DNA of 64,000 nt from Rhodobiaceae bacterium UBA4490 (GTDB taxonomy: Bacteria; Pseudomonadota; Alphaproteobacteria; Parvibaculales; Parvibaculaceae), in NCBI GenBank assembly GCA_002389665.1, contig DGNO01000006.1, positions 218,525-282,524 of the forward strand. The letters are read 5' to 3'. The notes under the pieces are model-generated. The model did no database searches and was not told where the DNA came from. It saw only the letters and a list, made by a program, of their open reading frames with translations. Shown here in pieces: positions 18,757 through 27,164 of the stretch (position 1 is the stretch's first letter; each line of letters begins with the position of its first letter). Position numbers and translations under genes: made by a program.

Positions 18757-19785
18757 TTGACGGCATCTCAGGCGACGACACAAAGCAGCTCCGGCAGCCT
18801 CATTCTCGATTTCGACGACAACCGCTATTTGACCGAATTGTTCGGCGAGCATGATGCGAACCTGGCGCGGATCGAAAGCGCCCTTGGCGTGGAAGCCACG
18901 GCGCGCGGCAATCAGCTCGTTATTTCCGGCAGTCCGGATGCCCGCGATCAGGCGGAGATGATCGTGCGCGATCTTTATGCCCGCCTGAAAGAAGGGCTGG
19001 AAGTGACGGCGGGCGAGGTCGACGGCGCCATCCGCATGGCCAAGGCGCCGAAGGAAGATCAGGCGCGCGGCTCGGGCTCCGATAAAGCGCTGCAGATCGT
19101 CACGCGCCGCCGGCTCATTGCCCCGCGCTCACCCACGCAAGGGACCTATATCGACGCGCTCAAACGCCATGAGCTTGTCTTCGGTGTGGGGCCGGCCGGT
19201 ACGGGGAAAACCTATCTTGCCGTCGCCATGGCCGTATCCATGCTGATGCAGAAGAAAGTGGACCGGATCATTCTCTCGCGCCCGGCGGTGGAAGCGGGTG
19301 AGCGGCTCGGCTTCCTGCCCGGCGACTTGCGCGAGAAGATCGATCCTTATCTGCGCCCGCTTTACGATGCGCTTTACGACACGCTGCCCGGCGAGCAGGT
19401 GATGAAGGGGATCGAATCCGGTGAGATCGAAGTTGCCCCGCTCGCCTTCATGCGCGGGCGCACGCTGGCCAATTCCTTCGTCATTCTCGATGAAGCGCAA
19501 AACTGCACGCCGGTGCAGATGAAAATGTTTCTGACCCGGCTCGGCGAAAACGGGCGCATGGCGATCACCGGCGATCCGAGCCAGGTGGATTTGCCGCTCG
19601 GCGCCAAATCGGGGTTGAATGAGGCGCTGCATATTCTCAAAGGGGTGGAAGGCGTTGCGACCGTCCAGTTCACCAATGAGGATGTGGTGCGCCATCCGCT
19701 GGTCACGCGCATCGTTCAGGCATACGGTGCTCAAGAACAAACGCTGCTCACGCGGACCGGCGGCAAAGCGAAGGCGGGAGAGTGA
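18757..19785 (+). CDS. phoH: PhoH family ATPase (YbeZ-like)
   Basis: 342 residues with a TTG start (GAGGG six bases upstream). An N-terminal KH-like part is followed by a P-loop domain with Walker A GPAGTGKT (145-152, K151) and Walker B FVILDEAQN. In many bacteria it sits directly before ybeY and is thought to help RNA metabolism together with it. Its stop overlaps the ybeY start. Confidence 0.93.
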   Translation: MTASQATTQSSSGSLILDFDDNRYLTELFGEHDANLARIESALGVEATARGNQLVISGSPDARDQAEMIVRDLYARLKEGLEVTAGEVDGAIRMAKAPKEDQARGSGSDKALQIVTRRRLIAPRSPTQGTYIDALKRHELVFGVGPAGTGKTYLAVAMAVSMLMQKKVDRIILSRPAVEAGERLGFLPGDLREKIDPYLRPLYDALYDTLPGEQVMKGIESGEIEVAPLAFMRGRTLANSFVILDEAQNCTPVQMKMFLTRLGENGRMAITGDPSQVDLPLGAKSGLNEALHILKGVEGVATVQFTNEDVVRHPLVTRIVQAYGAQEQTLLTRTGGKAKAGE

Positions 19786-20378
19786 TGGAAGACGGGTCTG
19801 GAAGCAGTCGCCCGCCCGGCACGCAAAGCCGGGCGCCCCTGCTTGAAACGGAAATCGGCCACCAAAGCGGCGGCTGGCAGATCGAAACGGAAGAACTTCT
19901 CCTGCGCGCCTTTCAAACGGCTTTCGCCGAGGCGCTGGCCTTCCCCGAAACCCATTGGCCGCCAGAGGCGGGCCGCGCCGAGCTTTCGGTGCTGCTGGCC
20001 GACGATGTTTTCGTGCAAAGTCTCAACCGCAAATTCCGCGGCAAGGACAAGCCGACCAACGTGCTCTCCTTTCCCGCGCCGCCTGTGCTCTCGCCCGCGT
20101 TTCCTGGCGGGGAAGCGGGCCTTGCGCTCGGCGATATCGTCTTCGGTTTTGAGACGGTGGCGCGCGAGGCAGGCGAGCAGGGCAAGACATTCGATGCCCA
20201 TTTGCAGCATTTGGCCGTTCACGGGCTGCTTCATTTGCTAGACTATGACCATCAGTCGGATGACGAAGCCGAAACGATGGAAGCGTATGAAAGACAGATT
20301 CTGGCAAAGCTGGGTGTCGGCGATCCTTATGCCGATGATGCGCCTGGTCCAGTACGCGCAGCAGGAGAGCGGGCATGA
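19782..20378 (+). CDS. ybeY: Endoribonuclease YbeY (rRNA maturation factor)
   Basis: Zinc-dependent single-strand endonuclease for 16S rRNA 3'-end maturation and ribosome quality control. 198 residues with the H-x3-H-x5-H zinc motif HGLLHLLDYDH (H147, H151, H157) preceded by NRKFRGKDKPTNVLSFP. The N-terminal ~25 residues (GSGSSRPPGTQSR...) look like a non-conserved extension. It overlaps phoH and corC by 4 bases each. Confidence 0.94.
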   Translation: MMEDGSGSSRPPGTQSRAPLLETEIGHQSGGWQIETEELLLRAFQTAFAEALAFPETHWPPEAGRAELSVLLADDVFVQSLNRKFRGKDKPTNVLSFPAPPVLSPAFPGGEAGLALGDIVFGFETVAREAGEQGKTFDAHLQHLAVHGLLHLLDYDHQSDDEAETMEAYERQILAKLGVGDPYADDAPGPVRAAGERA

Positions 20379-21394
20379 GCGATCTGACCCGTGAGCATCT
20401 GGCCGGTGTGAAACTCACCGCGCAAACCCCGCCCGCCCCGCGCCCGCGCGGGCCATTTTCAAAACTGCTCACCCTTCTGCGCGGCGGCGAGGAAAAAAGC
20501 CTGCGCGAGCGGCTGCGCTATCTCGTGCGTATGCGCGATGATAAAGGCGAGCGGCTGACGCCCATCGAGCGGCACATGCTCATGAACACGCTCTCCTTCG
20601 GGGAGAAGCGGGTGCTCGATGTCATGGTGCCGCGCGCCGACATCGTGGCCATCGAGGAAAATGCCAGCCTGGAAGAAATCCTGCGTATCTGCGGGGACAG
20701 CGCCCATTCGCGCATGCCCGTCTTCCGTGAGACGCTGGATGATCCCATCGGCATGCTGCATATCAAGGACGTGCTGGCCTGGATGGCGAAGGATGAAAGT
20801 GAACGCGGCGCCTTTTCGCTTCTTTCTCTGCGCCGTGATGCGCTTTTCGTACCCCCTTCCATGCGCGCGCTCGACCTCTTGTTGAAGATGCAATCGACCC
20901 GCGTGCATCTTGCCCTCGTGATCGATGAATATGGCGGCACGGACGGGCTCGTTACCATCGAGGATTTGGTCGAGGAAATCGTCGGCGATATCGAAGACGA
21001 ACATGACGAGCCCGAAGCGCCCGATTTCGTCTGGCGCGACGATGGCACGCTGATGGCCGATGCCCGCGCCTCGATTGAGGATCTGGAAGACATGATCGGC
21101 ATGAAGCTGGTCGATGAGGAATTCGAGGACGATGCCGACACGCTGGCGGGCCTGCTTTTCACGCTGGTCGGCCGTGTGCCCCAGCGCGGCGAGTTGATCT
21201 CCCATCCGCTCGGCCTCGAGTTCGAAGTGCGCGATGCCGATCCGCGCCGCATCAAGCGGCTGCGCATTCATTTGCCCGCCCGCGGCAAGGAAGAAGAGGA
21301 AGCGGCCTCTGCCGATGGCACAGGAGAGGACGCGCCCGGCGAGGCGGACGCCGAGGCCGGTAAGCCCGCCTCCCCGGAAAACGGGCAGACATGA
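20375..21394 (+). CDS. corC: CBS-pair/CorC_HlyC domain protein (hemolysin-like, CorC family)
   Basis: 339 residues: two CBS domains (around VMVPRADIVAIEENASLEEI and ALDLLLKMQSTRVHLALVID) and a C-terminal CorC_HlyC domain. It lacks the DUF21 membrane domain, so it is the soluble CorC type linked to divalent-cation handling. Very acidic tail (EEEEAASADGTGEDAPGEAD). The last base of its stop abuts the lnt start. Confidence 0.9.
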   Translation: MSDLTREHLAGVKLTAQTPPAPRPRGPFSKLLTLLRGGEEKSLRERLRYLVRMRDDKGERLTPIERHMLMNTLSFGEKRVLDVMVPRADIVAIEENASLEEILRICGDSAHSRMPVFRETLDDPIGMLHIKDVLAWMAKDESERGAFSLLSLRRDALFVPPSMRALDLLLKMQSTRVHLALVIDEYGGTDGLVTIEDLVEEIVGDIEDEHDEPEAPDFVWRDDGTLMADARASIEDLEDMIGMKLVDEEFEDDADTLAGLLFTLVGRVPQRGELISHPLGLEFEVRDADPRRIKRLRIHLPARGKEEEEAASADGTGEDAPGEADAEAGKPASPENGQT

Positions 21395-23083
21395 ATGCAG
21401 CGCGATGAGGGGGCGGAAAGGTGGGCTCGCGGGCTCGAGACCTATGCGGCTTGGTTGTCGGGCCGCTCGCTTCTCGTGCGCATGGGGCTGGCATTGTTGG
21501 CCGGGGCGCTCAGCGCGCTGGCCTTCGAACCTTTTTCTTTTCCGCCGGTTTTCTTTCTCACGCTGCCGAGCCTCGTCTGGATGCTGGACGGGGTCGCCCC
21601 CTTCGGCCGCTGGGCCCCCGAAAGCAAAGGGGCGGGCATGGCGGCGGAAAGTGAGAAGGCGCGCTTCTGGCGGTCCTTCTTCAGCGCCTTTGCCATTGGC
21701 TGGGCCTTCGGCAGCGGCACGTTTCTCCTCGGCCTTTATTGGGTGGCCGAGGCATTTTATGTCGAGGCGGATGTCTTCGGCTGGATGGCGCCTTTCGCGG
21801 TTCTCTTTTTAAGTATCGGCCTTGGCCTCTTCACCGGGCTTTCCTGTTCCCTCGCCCGCCTTTTCTGGGTGGCGGGCTATGGCCGCCTTGCGGTCCTTGC
21901 CGTTTGCTGGACGGCGGGGGAATGGCTGCGCGGCCATGTGCTGACCGGCTTCCCCTGGAACACGATGGCGCAGGGCACGGTGGCGAGCGATGCGATGATG
22001 CAGTCCGTGGCGCTATTGGGGCCCTACGGTCTTGGCTTCGTGGTGTTTCTGGCCGCTTGCGGGCTTGCCGCTTACGACCCGCGTTTTGCGTATGAGCGCA
22101 GCGCTCTTTCGCGGGCGATCTGGCAGGCGCCCATGGCAGCGCTGCTGGTGCTGGCGCTGTTGTGGATCGGCGGGGCCTTGCGTCTTGCAACGGCGGGGGA
22201 GGAAACGGTGGCGGGGGTGCGCCTGCGCGTCGTTCAGCCCAACATTCCCCAAGACCAGAAATGGCTGAAGGAAAACCGCACCTCGATCGTCGGCCAATAT
22301 ATGCGCCTCAGCGCTTCAGCGCCCTCCGACTTTACCCATCTCATCTGGCCGGAATCGGCGCTGCCCTTTTTGCTGGAGCGTGAGCCGATCCTGCGCCGCG
22401 CTTTCGGGCGGCTTCTGGAGCCCGGCCAAAGTCTTATTCTGGGTGCGGTGCGCTCGGAACCTGCCGAAGAGCCCGGCCAGCGCGATCATTATTTCAACGC
22501 CGTTCACGTTATCGGCGATGAAGGGGACATTCTGGCGACCTACGACAAGGCGCATCTCGTGCCCTTCGGCGAATATCTGCCGATGCAGGGGCTGTTGGAG
22601 GCGATTGGCCTTGAGCAATTGACGCGCCTGCGCGGCGGCTATGCAAGCGGGCCGGGCCCTATGACGCTTGCCGTGCCGGATGCGCCCGCCGTCAGCCCGC
22701 TTGTTTGTTATGAGATCATCTTTCCCGGCAAGGTGACGGCCCGCGGGCCCCGCCCCGGCTGGATCGTCAATGTGACGAACGATGCCTGGTTCGGCACGTC
22801 CGGCGGGCCTTACCAGCATCTTGCCCAGGCGCGCCTGAGAGCCGTGGAAGAGGGGCTAGCCGTGGTGCGCGCCGCCAATACCGGCATCTCGGCCGTGATC
22901 GATCCTTACGGCCGGCTCCTCGGGACCATCGGCATCGAGACCGAGGGCGTGCTCGACCGGCCGCTGCCCAAGGCCCTGGCGCCGACGCCATACGCAAGGT
23001 TCGGCGATTGGCTCCTCCTCCTCATGCTTTTCTCCGCGCTCAGCCTGGTGCTCGGCCGGGAAGCCCGGCTCCGGCGGGCCTGA
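21395..23083 (+). CDS. lnt: Apolipoprotein N-acyltransferase
   Basis: Adds the third acyl chain to lipoproteins in the inner membrane. 562 residues, with six or more hydrophobic segments in the first ~260 residues and then the nitrilase domain. The catalytic triad is visible as E320 (IWPESALPF), K385 (YDKAHLVPFGEYLP) and C438 (LVCYEIIFP). The ATG directly follows the corC stop, so the gene belongs to the phoH-ybeY-corC-lnt operon. Confidence 0.95.
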   Translation: MQRDEGAERWARGLETYAAWLSGRSLLVRMGLALLAGALSALAFEPFSFPPVFFLTLPSLVWMLDGVAPFGRWAPESKGAGMAAESEKARFWRSFFSAFAIGWAFGSGTFLLGLYWVAEAFYVEADVFGWMAPFAVLFLSIGLGLFTGLSCSLARLFWVAGYGRLAVLAVCWTAGEWLRGHVLTGFPWNTMAQGTVASDAMMQSVALLGPYGLGFVVFLAACGLAAYDPRFAYERSALSRAIWQAPMAALLVLALLWIGGALRLATAGEETVAGVRLRVVQPNIPQDQKWLKENRTSIVGQYMRLSASAPSDFTHLIWPESALPFLLEREPILRRAFGRLLEPGQSLILGAVRSEPAEEPGQRDHYFNAVHVIGDEGDILATYDKAHLVPFGEYLPMQGLLEAIGLEQLTRLRGGYASGPGPMTLAVPDAPAVSPLVCYEIIFPGKVTARGPRPGWIVNVTNDAWFGTSGGPYQHLAQARLRAVEEGLAVVRAANTGISAVIDPYGRLLGTIGIETEGVLDRPLPKALAPTPYARFGDWLLLLMLFSALSLVLGREARLRRA

Positions 23084-23257
23084 GGATATGGGCATAACGG
23101 GAAGTTGACTGCCGTCCGGCCGATTGCACCCGGTCCTGTCTCGGCGGTTGTGTTTTACTGACAACGACATAAACTCGTGATTCTTCCATGCTGTGCCGGG
23201 GTGGAGGTGGAAGAAAACGCGCGGCAGCTAAACCTTAGGTTGTGTTGAGCGGGAGGC

Positions 23258-23764
23258 ATGGATAATTTGGCGATAGATGCGGGAATGCCCGGAGCGGACA
23301 AGGCGCCGGCTGCCGGGGCAGTAGTAAAGGGGTCAGCGGTGGTACGAAAATCTCCCAATCCGATCGACATTCATGTGGGCGGCCGGGTGCGGATGCGCCG
23401 CATGCTGATCGGCATGAGCCAGGAAAAGCTGGGCGAGCAGCTGGGGCTGACCTTCCAGCAGGTTCAGAAATACGAAAAGGGCGCGAACCGGATCGGCGCG
23501 AGCCGCCTGTTCGAAATCTCGCGCATTCTGGGCGTGCCGGTGGATTTCTTCTTCGAAGGATTGGAGGCGGCGGCGCATAACGGTGCCTCGAACGGTTTTT
23601 CCGACACGAAGGAAGCCGGTTTCGATCTCGATGTGCTGGCGACGTCCGAAGGTATTCAGCTCAATTCGGCTTTCTTTTCCATCCGTGAGCCCGCCGTACG
23701 CAAACGGGTGCTCGATCTCGTCAAAACCCTCGGCAAGAGCGAAGAGCTGGGCGAAAGCCTCTAG
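23258..23764 (+). CDS. XRE-family transcriptional regulator (PraR-like)
   Basis: 168 residues. Helix-turn-helix in MRRMLIGMSQEKLGEQLGLTFQQVQKYEKG, preceded by PNPIDIHVGGRVR, the signature of the alphaproteobacterial regulator normally encoded between lnt and metK (PraR in rhizobia). GGGAGG upstream of the ATG. TTGTGT and TAAACT 16 bases apart at 23148-23175 may be its promoter. Confidence 0.88.
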   Translation: MDNLAIDAGMPGADKAPAAGAVVKGSAVVRKSPNPIDIHVGGRVRMRRMLIGMSQEKLGEQLGLTFQQVQKYEKGANRIGASRLFEISRILGVPVDFFFEGLEAAAHNGASNGFSDTKEAGFDLDVLATSEGIQLNSAFFSIREPAVRKRVLDLVKTLGKSEELGESL

Positions 23765-23924
23765 GTAAGGCGGTTGCTAATGGCGCGGGTCTCAGCGCGA
23801 TTGGCGTCCTTTCGGTCTTGACCGCTTCCCCATTGCTTGCCACAACACGCAGGCGCCGGCGCAGGTTGCGCCGGTTTTCTGTTGAGCCCGCCTTTGGGCC
23901 CGGCAGCCAACGAGGGAGAGGCAC

Positions 23925-25094
23925 TTGGCGCGCGCGAGTTATCTTTTTACCAGTGAATCCGTTTCCGAAGGGCATCCCGACAAGGTATGCGACCGGATTT
24001 CCGATGCCGTGGTCGATCTCTATCTGGCGGCCGATCCTTATTCGCGCGTCGCCTGCGAAACGCTGACGACGACGAACCGTATCGTGCTCGCCGGTGAGGT
24101 GCGCGGCCCGGATAGTGTAACGGATGCGCAGATCGAGGAAGTGGCGCGCCGCGCCGTCAAGGAAATCGGCTATGAGCAGGACGGCTTCCATTGGAAGACC
24201 GCCGATGTCTCGATCTATCTCCACGCTCAGTCCGCGCATATTGCGATGGGTGTTGATGCGGATGGCAACAAGGACGAAGGCGCGGGCGACCAGGGCATCA
24301 TGTTCGGGTATGCCTGCACCGAAACGCCGACGCTGATGCCGGCCCCGATCTATTATTCCCACCGCATTCTGAAGCGTATGGCCGAGGACCGCCATTCGGG
24401 CAAGCGCCCTGAATTCGGTCCCGATGCCAAGAGCCAAGTGACGCTGCGCTATGAAAACGGCAAGCCGGTGGGCGTGACCTCCGCCGTTGTCTCCACGCAG
24501 CATGCCGAAGGGCTGACGCAGGAAGAAGTGCGCGAGCTTGTGCGTCCTTACATCACCGAAGTGCTGCCCGATGGCTGGGCCTGTCCGGAAGAAGAGCTTT
24601 ACGTGAACCCCACGGGCCTCTTCGTCATCGGCGGGCCGGACGGCGATGCGGGTCTGACGGGCCGCAAGATCATCGTCGATACTTATGGCGGCGCGGCGCC
24701 CCATGGCGGCGGTGCCTTCTCGGGCAAAGACCCGACGAAGGTCGACCGCTCGGCAGCTTATGCGGCGCGCTATCTTGCCAAGAACGTCGTGGCAGCAGGT
24801 CTTGCCGAAAAATGCACGATCCAGCTTTCCTATGCGATCGGCGTATCGAAGCCGCTCTCGCTTTATGTGGACACGCATGGCACGGGCAAGGTGGAAGAAA
24901 GCGCGCTTGAAACCGCGCTCGGCAAATCCATGGATCTGTCGCCGCGCGGCATCCGCGAGCATCTGCAGCTCTCGCGCCCGATCTATGAGCGCACCGCCGC
25001 TTATGGCCATTTCGGCCGCGAGCCCGATGCCGATGGCGGCTTCTCCTGGGAGAAGACGGATCTCGCCGAGACGATCAAGAAGGAACTGCCGTAA
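23925..25094 (+). CDS. metK: S-adenosylmethionine synthase
   Basis: Makes SAM from methionine and ATP. 389 residues with the N-terminal [16 protein letters not shown] block, [12 protein letters not shown] and [19 protein letters not shown]. The start is TTG with GGGAGAGG upstream; no ATG lies nearby in frame. The ~160-base leader contains GC-rich hairpins, but I could not match it to a known SAM riboswitch class. Confidence 0.96.
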   Translation: MARASYLFTSESVSEGHPDKVCDRISDAVVDLYLAADPYSRVACETLTTTNRIVLAGEVRGPDSVTDAQIEEVARRAVKEIGYEQDGFHWKTADVSIYLHAQSAHIAMGVDADGNKDEGAGDQGIMFGYACTETPTLMPAPIYYSHRILKRMAEDRHSGKRPEFGPDAKSQVTLRYENGKPVGVTSAVVSTQHAEGLTQEEVRELVRPYITEVLPDGWACPEEELYVNPTGLFVIGGPDGDAGLTGRKIIVDTYGGAAPHGGGAFSGKDPTKVDRSAAYAARYLAKNVVAAGLAEKCTIQLSYAIGVSKPLSLYVDTHGTGKVEESALETALGKSMDLSPRGIREHLQLSRPIYERTAAYGHFGREPDADGGFSWEKTDLAETIKKELP

Positions 25095-25154
25095 GCGCGG
25101 CGTTTCTTTTGGAAGGAAGCGGTAGGCGCACCGGTCTGCCGGTTTTCCGCAGCT

Positions 25155-25238
25155 GTCATCCCGGCCCCCGTGCCGGGATCCATCGCGCTTGGCGCATGCC
25201 GGGCAGCTGCATGGACCCCGGGACAAGCCCGGGGTGAC
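25155..25238. repeat. Dispersed paired-palindrome repeat, copy A
   Basis: Two inverted palindromic units behind metK. Unit 1 (25155-25182) reads GTCATCCCGG...CCGGGATCCA. Unit 2 (about 25213-25238) ends CCCGGGGTGAC. The minus strand of 25206-25238 is identical over 33 bases to 52190-52222. GTCAYCCC ends face outwards, as in REP-type elements common in alphaproteobacteria. Confidence 0.8.
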
Positions 25239-25303
25239 AACATGAGTTTGCGAGAAGGCACGCTCTTCTTCTTTGCAAGGAGAGCCATAAGCTGAACAGA
25301 GCA

Positions 25304-26020
25304 ATGACCGCTCAATCCCAGAAACCGCCGCCTGAAAAAACGCTGCCCCAAAAGACGCTACACGGCCGGCGCCGCGGCAAGACATTGCGCGCGCATCATC
25401 AGCGTCTCGTCGATGAGCTTTTGCCGCGCCTCAAAGTGGATGTCTCAAAGCCCATCGAGCCTGCCGCGCTTTTCCCGTTCACGCCGGAGGCGCTCTGGCT
25501 GGAAATCGGTTTCGGCGGCGGTGAGCATCTGGCGTTCCGTGCCGAAGAAAATCCGAAGACCGGCTTTGTCGGCTGCGAGCCCTTCGTCAATGGCGTGGCG
25601 AAACTTCTGGCAGAAGTGGACGCGCGCGGTCTTGAGAATGTGCGCCTTCATGACGACGATGCGCGCGATGTGCTGGACGCGCTGCCCGAGGCGAGTGTCG
25701 AGCGGATCTTTCTCCTCTATCCCGACCCCTGGCCGAAGAAGAAGCACAAGAAACGCCGTTTCGTCAGTGACGATAATCTCGCGCGCTTCGCCCGCGTGCT
25801 GAAAGACGGCGGGCTCTTTCATTTCGCCAGCGACATTCCCGATTATGTGCGCTGGACGCTCGCCCATATGGTGCGCCATGCGGAATTCGACTGGCTGGCG
25901 GAACGCCCGGCCGACTGGCGCGAGCCTTTCGAAGGATGGCCCGGCACGCGCTATGAGGAAAAGGCGCTGAAAGCGGGCCGCGTACCTTCTTATCTCACCT
26001 ACCGCCGGCGCCCGCGCTAG
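25304..26020 (+). CDS. trmB: tRNA (guanine-N7)-methyltransferase
   Basis: Makes m7G46 in tRNA. 238 residues with the SAM site LEIGFGGGEHL and the TrmB signature YPDPWPKKKHKKRRF. Start: ATG 25304 has no close ribosome site. AAGGAGAG ends 17-20 bases upstream and fits an in-frame CTG at 25292 better, so the true start is uncertain. Its TAG shares the palindrome CTAG with the stop of the convergent HxlR gene. Confidence 0.93.
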   Translation: MTAQSQKPPPEKTLPQKTLHGRRRGKTLRAHHQRLVDELLPRLKVDVSKPIEPAALFPFTPEALWLEIGFGGGEHLAFRAEENPKTGFVGCEPFVNGVAKLLAEVDARGLENVRLHDDDARDVLDALPEASVERIFLLYPDPWPKKKHKKRRFVSDDNLARFARVLKDGGLFHFASDIPDYVRWTLAHMVRHAEFDWLAERPADWREPFEGWPGTRYEEKALKAGRVPSYLTYRRRPR

Positions 26021-26466
26021 GATTTTTCTTTCAAGCGGATTTCAAGATCGCCAAGCGCGACGGGCTCGCCGTCCGCGCCGAGGGGCAACATTCGCGCCAG
26101 CGGACGGCCCGATTTGCGCTCGATGATGTCCATCGGCGCGCAGCCTTCCCCATAGACCCATTTATCGCCCCATTGGCGCAAGGCCGTGAGCACGGGGAAA
26201 AGATCGCGGCCCTTTTCCGTCAGCTCATAAGCGTAATGGGTGCCGGTCTGGCCGATATCCACTTTCTGCATGATGCCGTTGTCGACGAGCTGAGAGAGGC
26301 GGTTTGCCAGAATGTTCTTGGCGATGCCGAGCCGGCTTTCAAACTCGGCAAAGCGCCGCGCCCCGAAAAACGCATCCCGGATGATGAGCAGCGTCCACCA
26401 GTCGCCGACCAGATTGAGGGTCTGGGCGATGGAGCAGGGCATATCATTGAAGCGTTTGCGGGCCAT
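26017..26466 (-). CDS. HxlR-family transcriptional regulator
   Basis: 149 residues with the HxlR winged helix: CSIAQTLNLVGDWWTLLIIRDAFFG then RFAEFESRLGIAKNILANRLSQLVDNGI. The Cys near the N-terminus (C11) is where redox-sensing HxlR members keep their sensor Cys; whether it acts so here is open. Start 26466 is chosen for family fit. It lacks a ribosome site and lies 7 bases behind a TATACT -10 box, so a leaderless mRNA is predicted. It is divergent from the HCCA isomerase/SDR pair and probably controls it. Confidence 0.88.
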   Translation of the reverse strand: MARKRFNDMPCSIAQTLNLVGDWWTLLIIRDAFFGARRFAEFESRLGIAKNILANRLSQLVDNGIMQKVDIGQTGTHYAYELTEKGRDLFPVLTALRQWGDKWVYGEGCAPMDIIERKSGRPLARMLPLGADGEPVALGDLEIRLKEKS

Positions 26467-26501
26467 GGGGCGAGTATAGGCGGATTTTGGTTGCAAAACA
26501 A
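26466..26501 (-). promoter_or_regulatory. Predicted promoter of the HxlR gene giving a leaderless mRNA
   Basis: On the minus strand TTGTTT (26501-26496), a 17-base spacer and TATACT (26478-26473). The usual start distance puts +1 on the A of the ATG at 26466. Confidence 0.5.
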
Positions 26502-26537
26502 AACTCAAATCTTTAATGGTTTCATTACGCAACCAAA
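26486..26537. promoter_or_regulatory. Candidate HxlR operator: inverted repeat in the divergent promoter region
   Basis: TTTGGTTGC (26486-26494) and GCAACCAAA (26529-26537) are perfect inverted 9-mers 34 bases apart. One arm lies between the HxlR -35 and -10 boxes, the other immediately upstream of the AGGAGG of the isomerase gene, so a bound regulator could affect both directions. Confidence 0.45.
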
Positions 26538-26549
26538 GGAGGACGAGTC

Positions 26550-27152
26550 ATGGCCGCAGAACTGGCATTTTATTTCGATTTCATGAGCCCCTATTCCTAT
26601 CTCGCCCAGTCGCAACTCCGCCCGCTGGCCGCGCGCACGGGCGCGGTGCTGCGCTATGAGCCGGTCCCGGTGCGCGGACTGATGGAGCGGGTGGGCAATA
26701 GGCCGACCACGATGGAGTGTCAGAACAAGCTCGCTTACGCGATGCAGGATATGGGGCGCTGGGCGGCCCAATACGGCATTCCTTTCGGCCCCGGCGCGAA
26801 ATTGCGTGAGACCGATGCCGGGCTCCTTTTGCGCGGGGCGCTGGCCGCGCGGGATAAAGACCTCATCGCGCCCTATACCCATCTGATTTTCGAGGCGCTT
26901 TGGGGCGAGGGCAAAGACCTCTCCGAACCCGCGCTGATCGCCGCCGTATTGGATGCGGCGGGCCTGCCGGGCGCCCGGCTCATGGAAGAGGCCCGCGATG
27001 CTGCCCGGGCGGATGAGCTGGAAAAAGCAGCCGATCTTGCCGCCGAAAAAGGCCTTTTCGGCACGCCGAGTTTCCTGCTGGGCGAGACGCTTTATTTCGG
27101 CAATGACCGGCTCGGGTTTCTGGAAGACGCTTTGAAGCGCCAGGCAGCTTGA
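26550..27152 (+). CDS. 2-hydroxychromene-2-carboxylate isomerase / DsbA-like (GST-kappa fold) protein
   Basis: 200 residues. The thioredoxin-fold start FYFDFMSPYSYLA places Ser (S13) where kappa-GSTs and HCCA isomerases have their catalytic Ser and DsbA its CxxC. The cis-Pro loop is FGTPSF. Family members isomerise naphthalene-pathway intermediates with glutathione, but many act on unknown substrates. Strong ribosome site AGGAGG. Cotranscribed with the following SDR; a paralogous pair lies at 50659-52017. Confidence 0.85.
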   Translation: MAAELAFYFDFMSPYSYLAQSQLRPLAARTGAVLRYEPVPVRGLMERVGNRPTTMECQNKLAYAMQDMGRWAAQYGIPFGPGAKLRETDAGLLLRGALAARDKDLIAPYTHLIFEALWGEGKDLSEPALIAAVLDAAGLPGARLMEEARDAARADELEKAADLAAEKGLFGTPSFLLGETLYFGNDRLGFLEDALKRQAA

Positions 27153-27164
27153 GGAGCAAAAGTG

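Noticed and set aside
23765..23924. SAM riboswitch before metK
   Set aside because: The leader has GC-rich stems, but I could not match it to a known SAM aptamer by eye. A covariance-model search (Infernal with Rfam SAM families) would decide; no hit would confirm the rejection.
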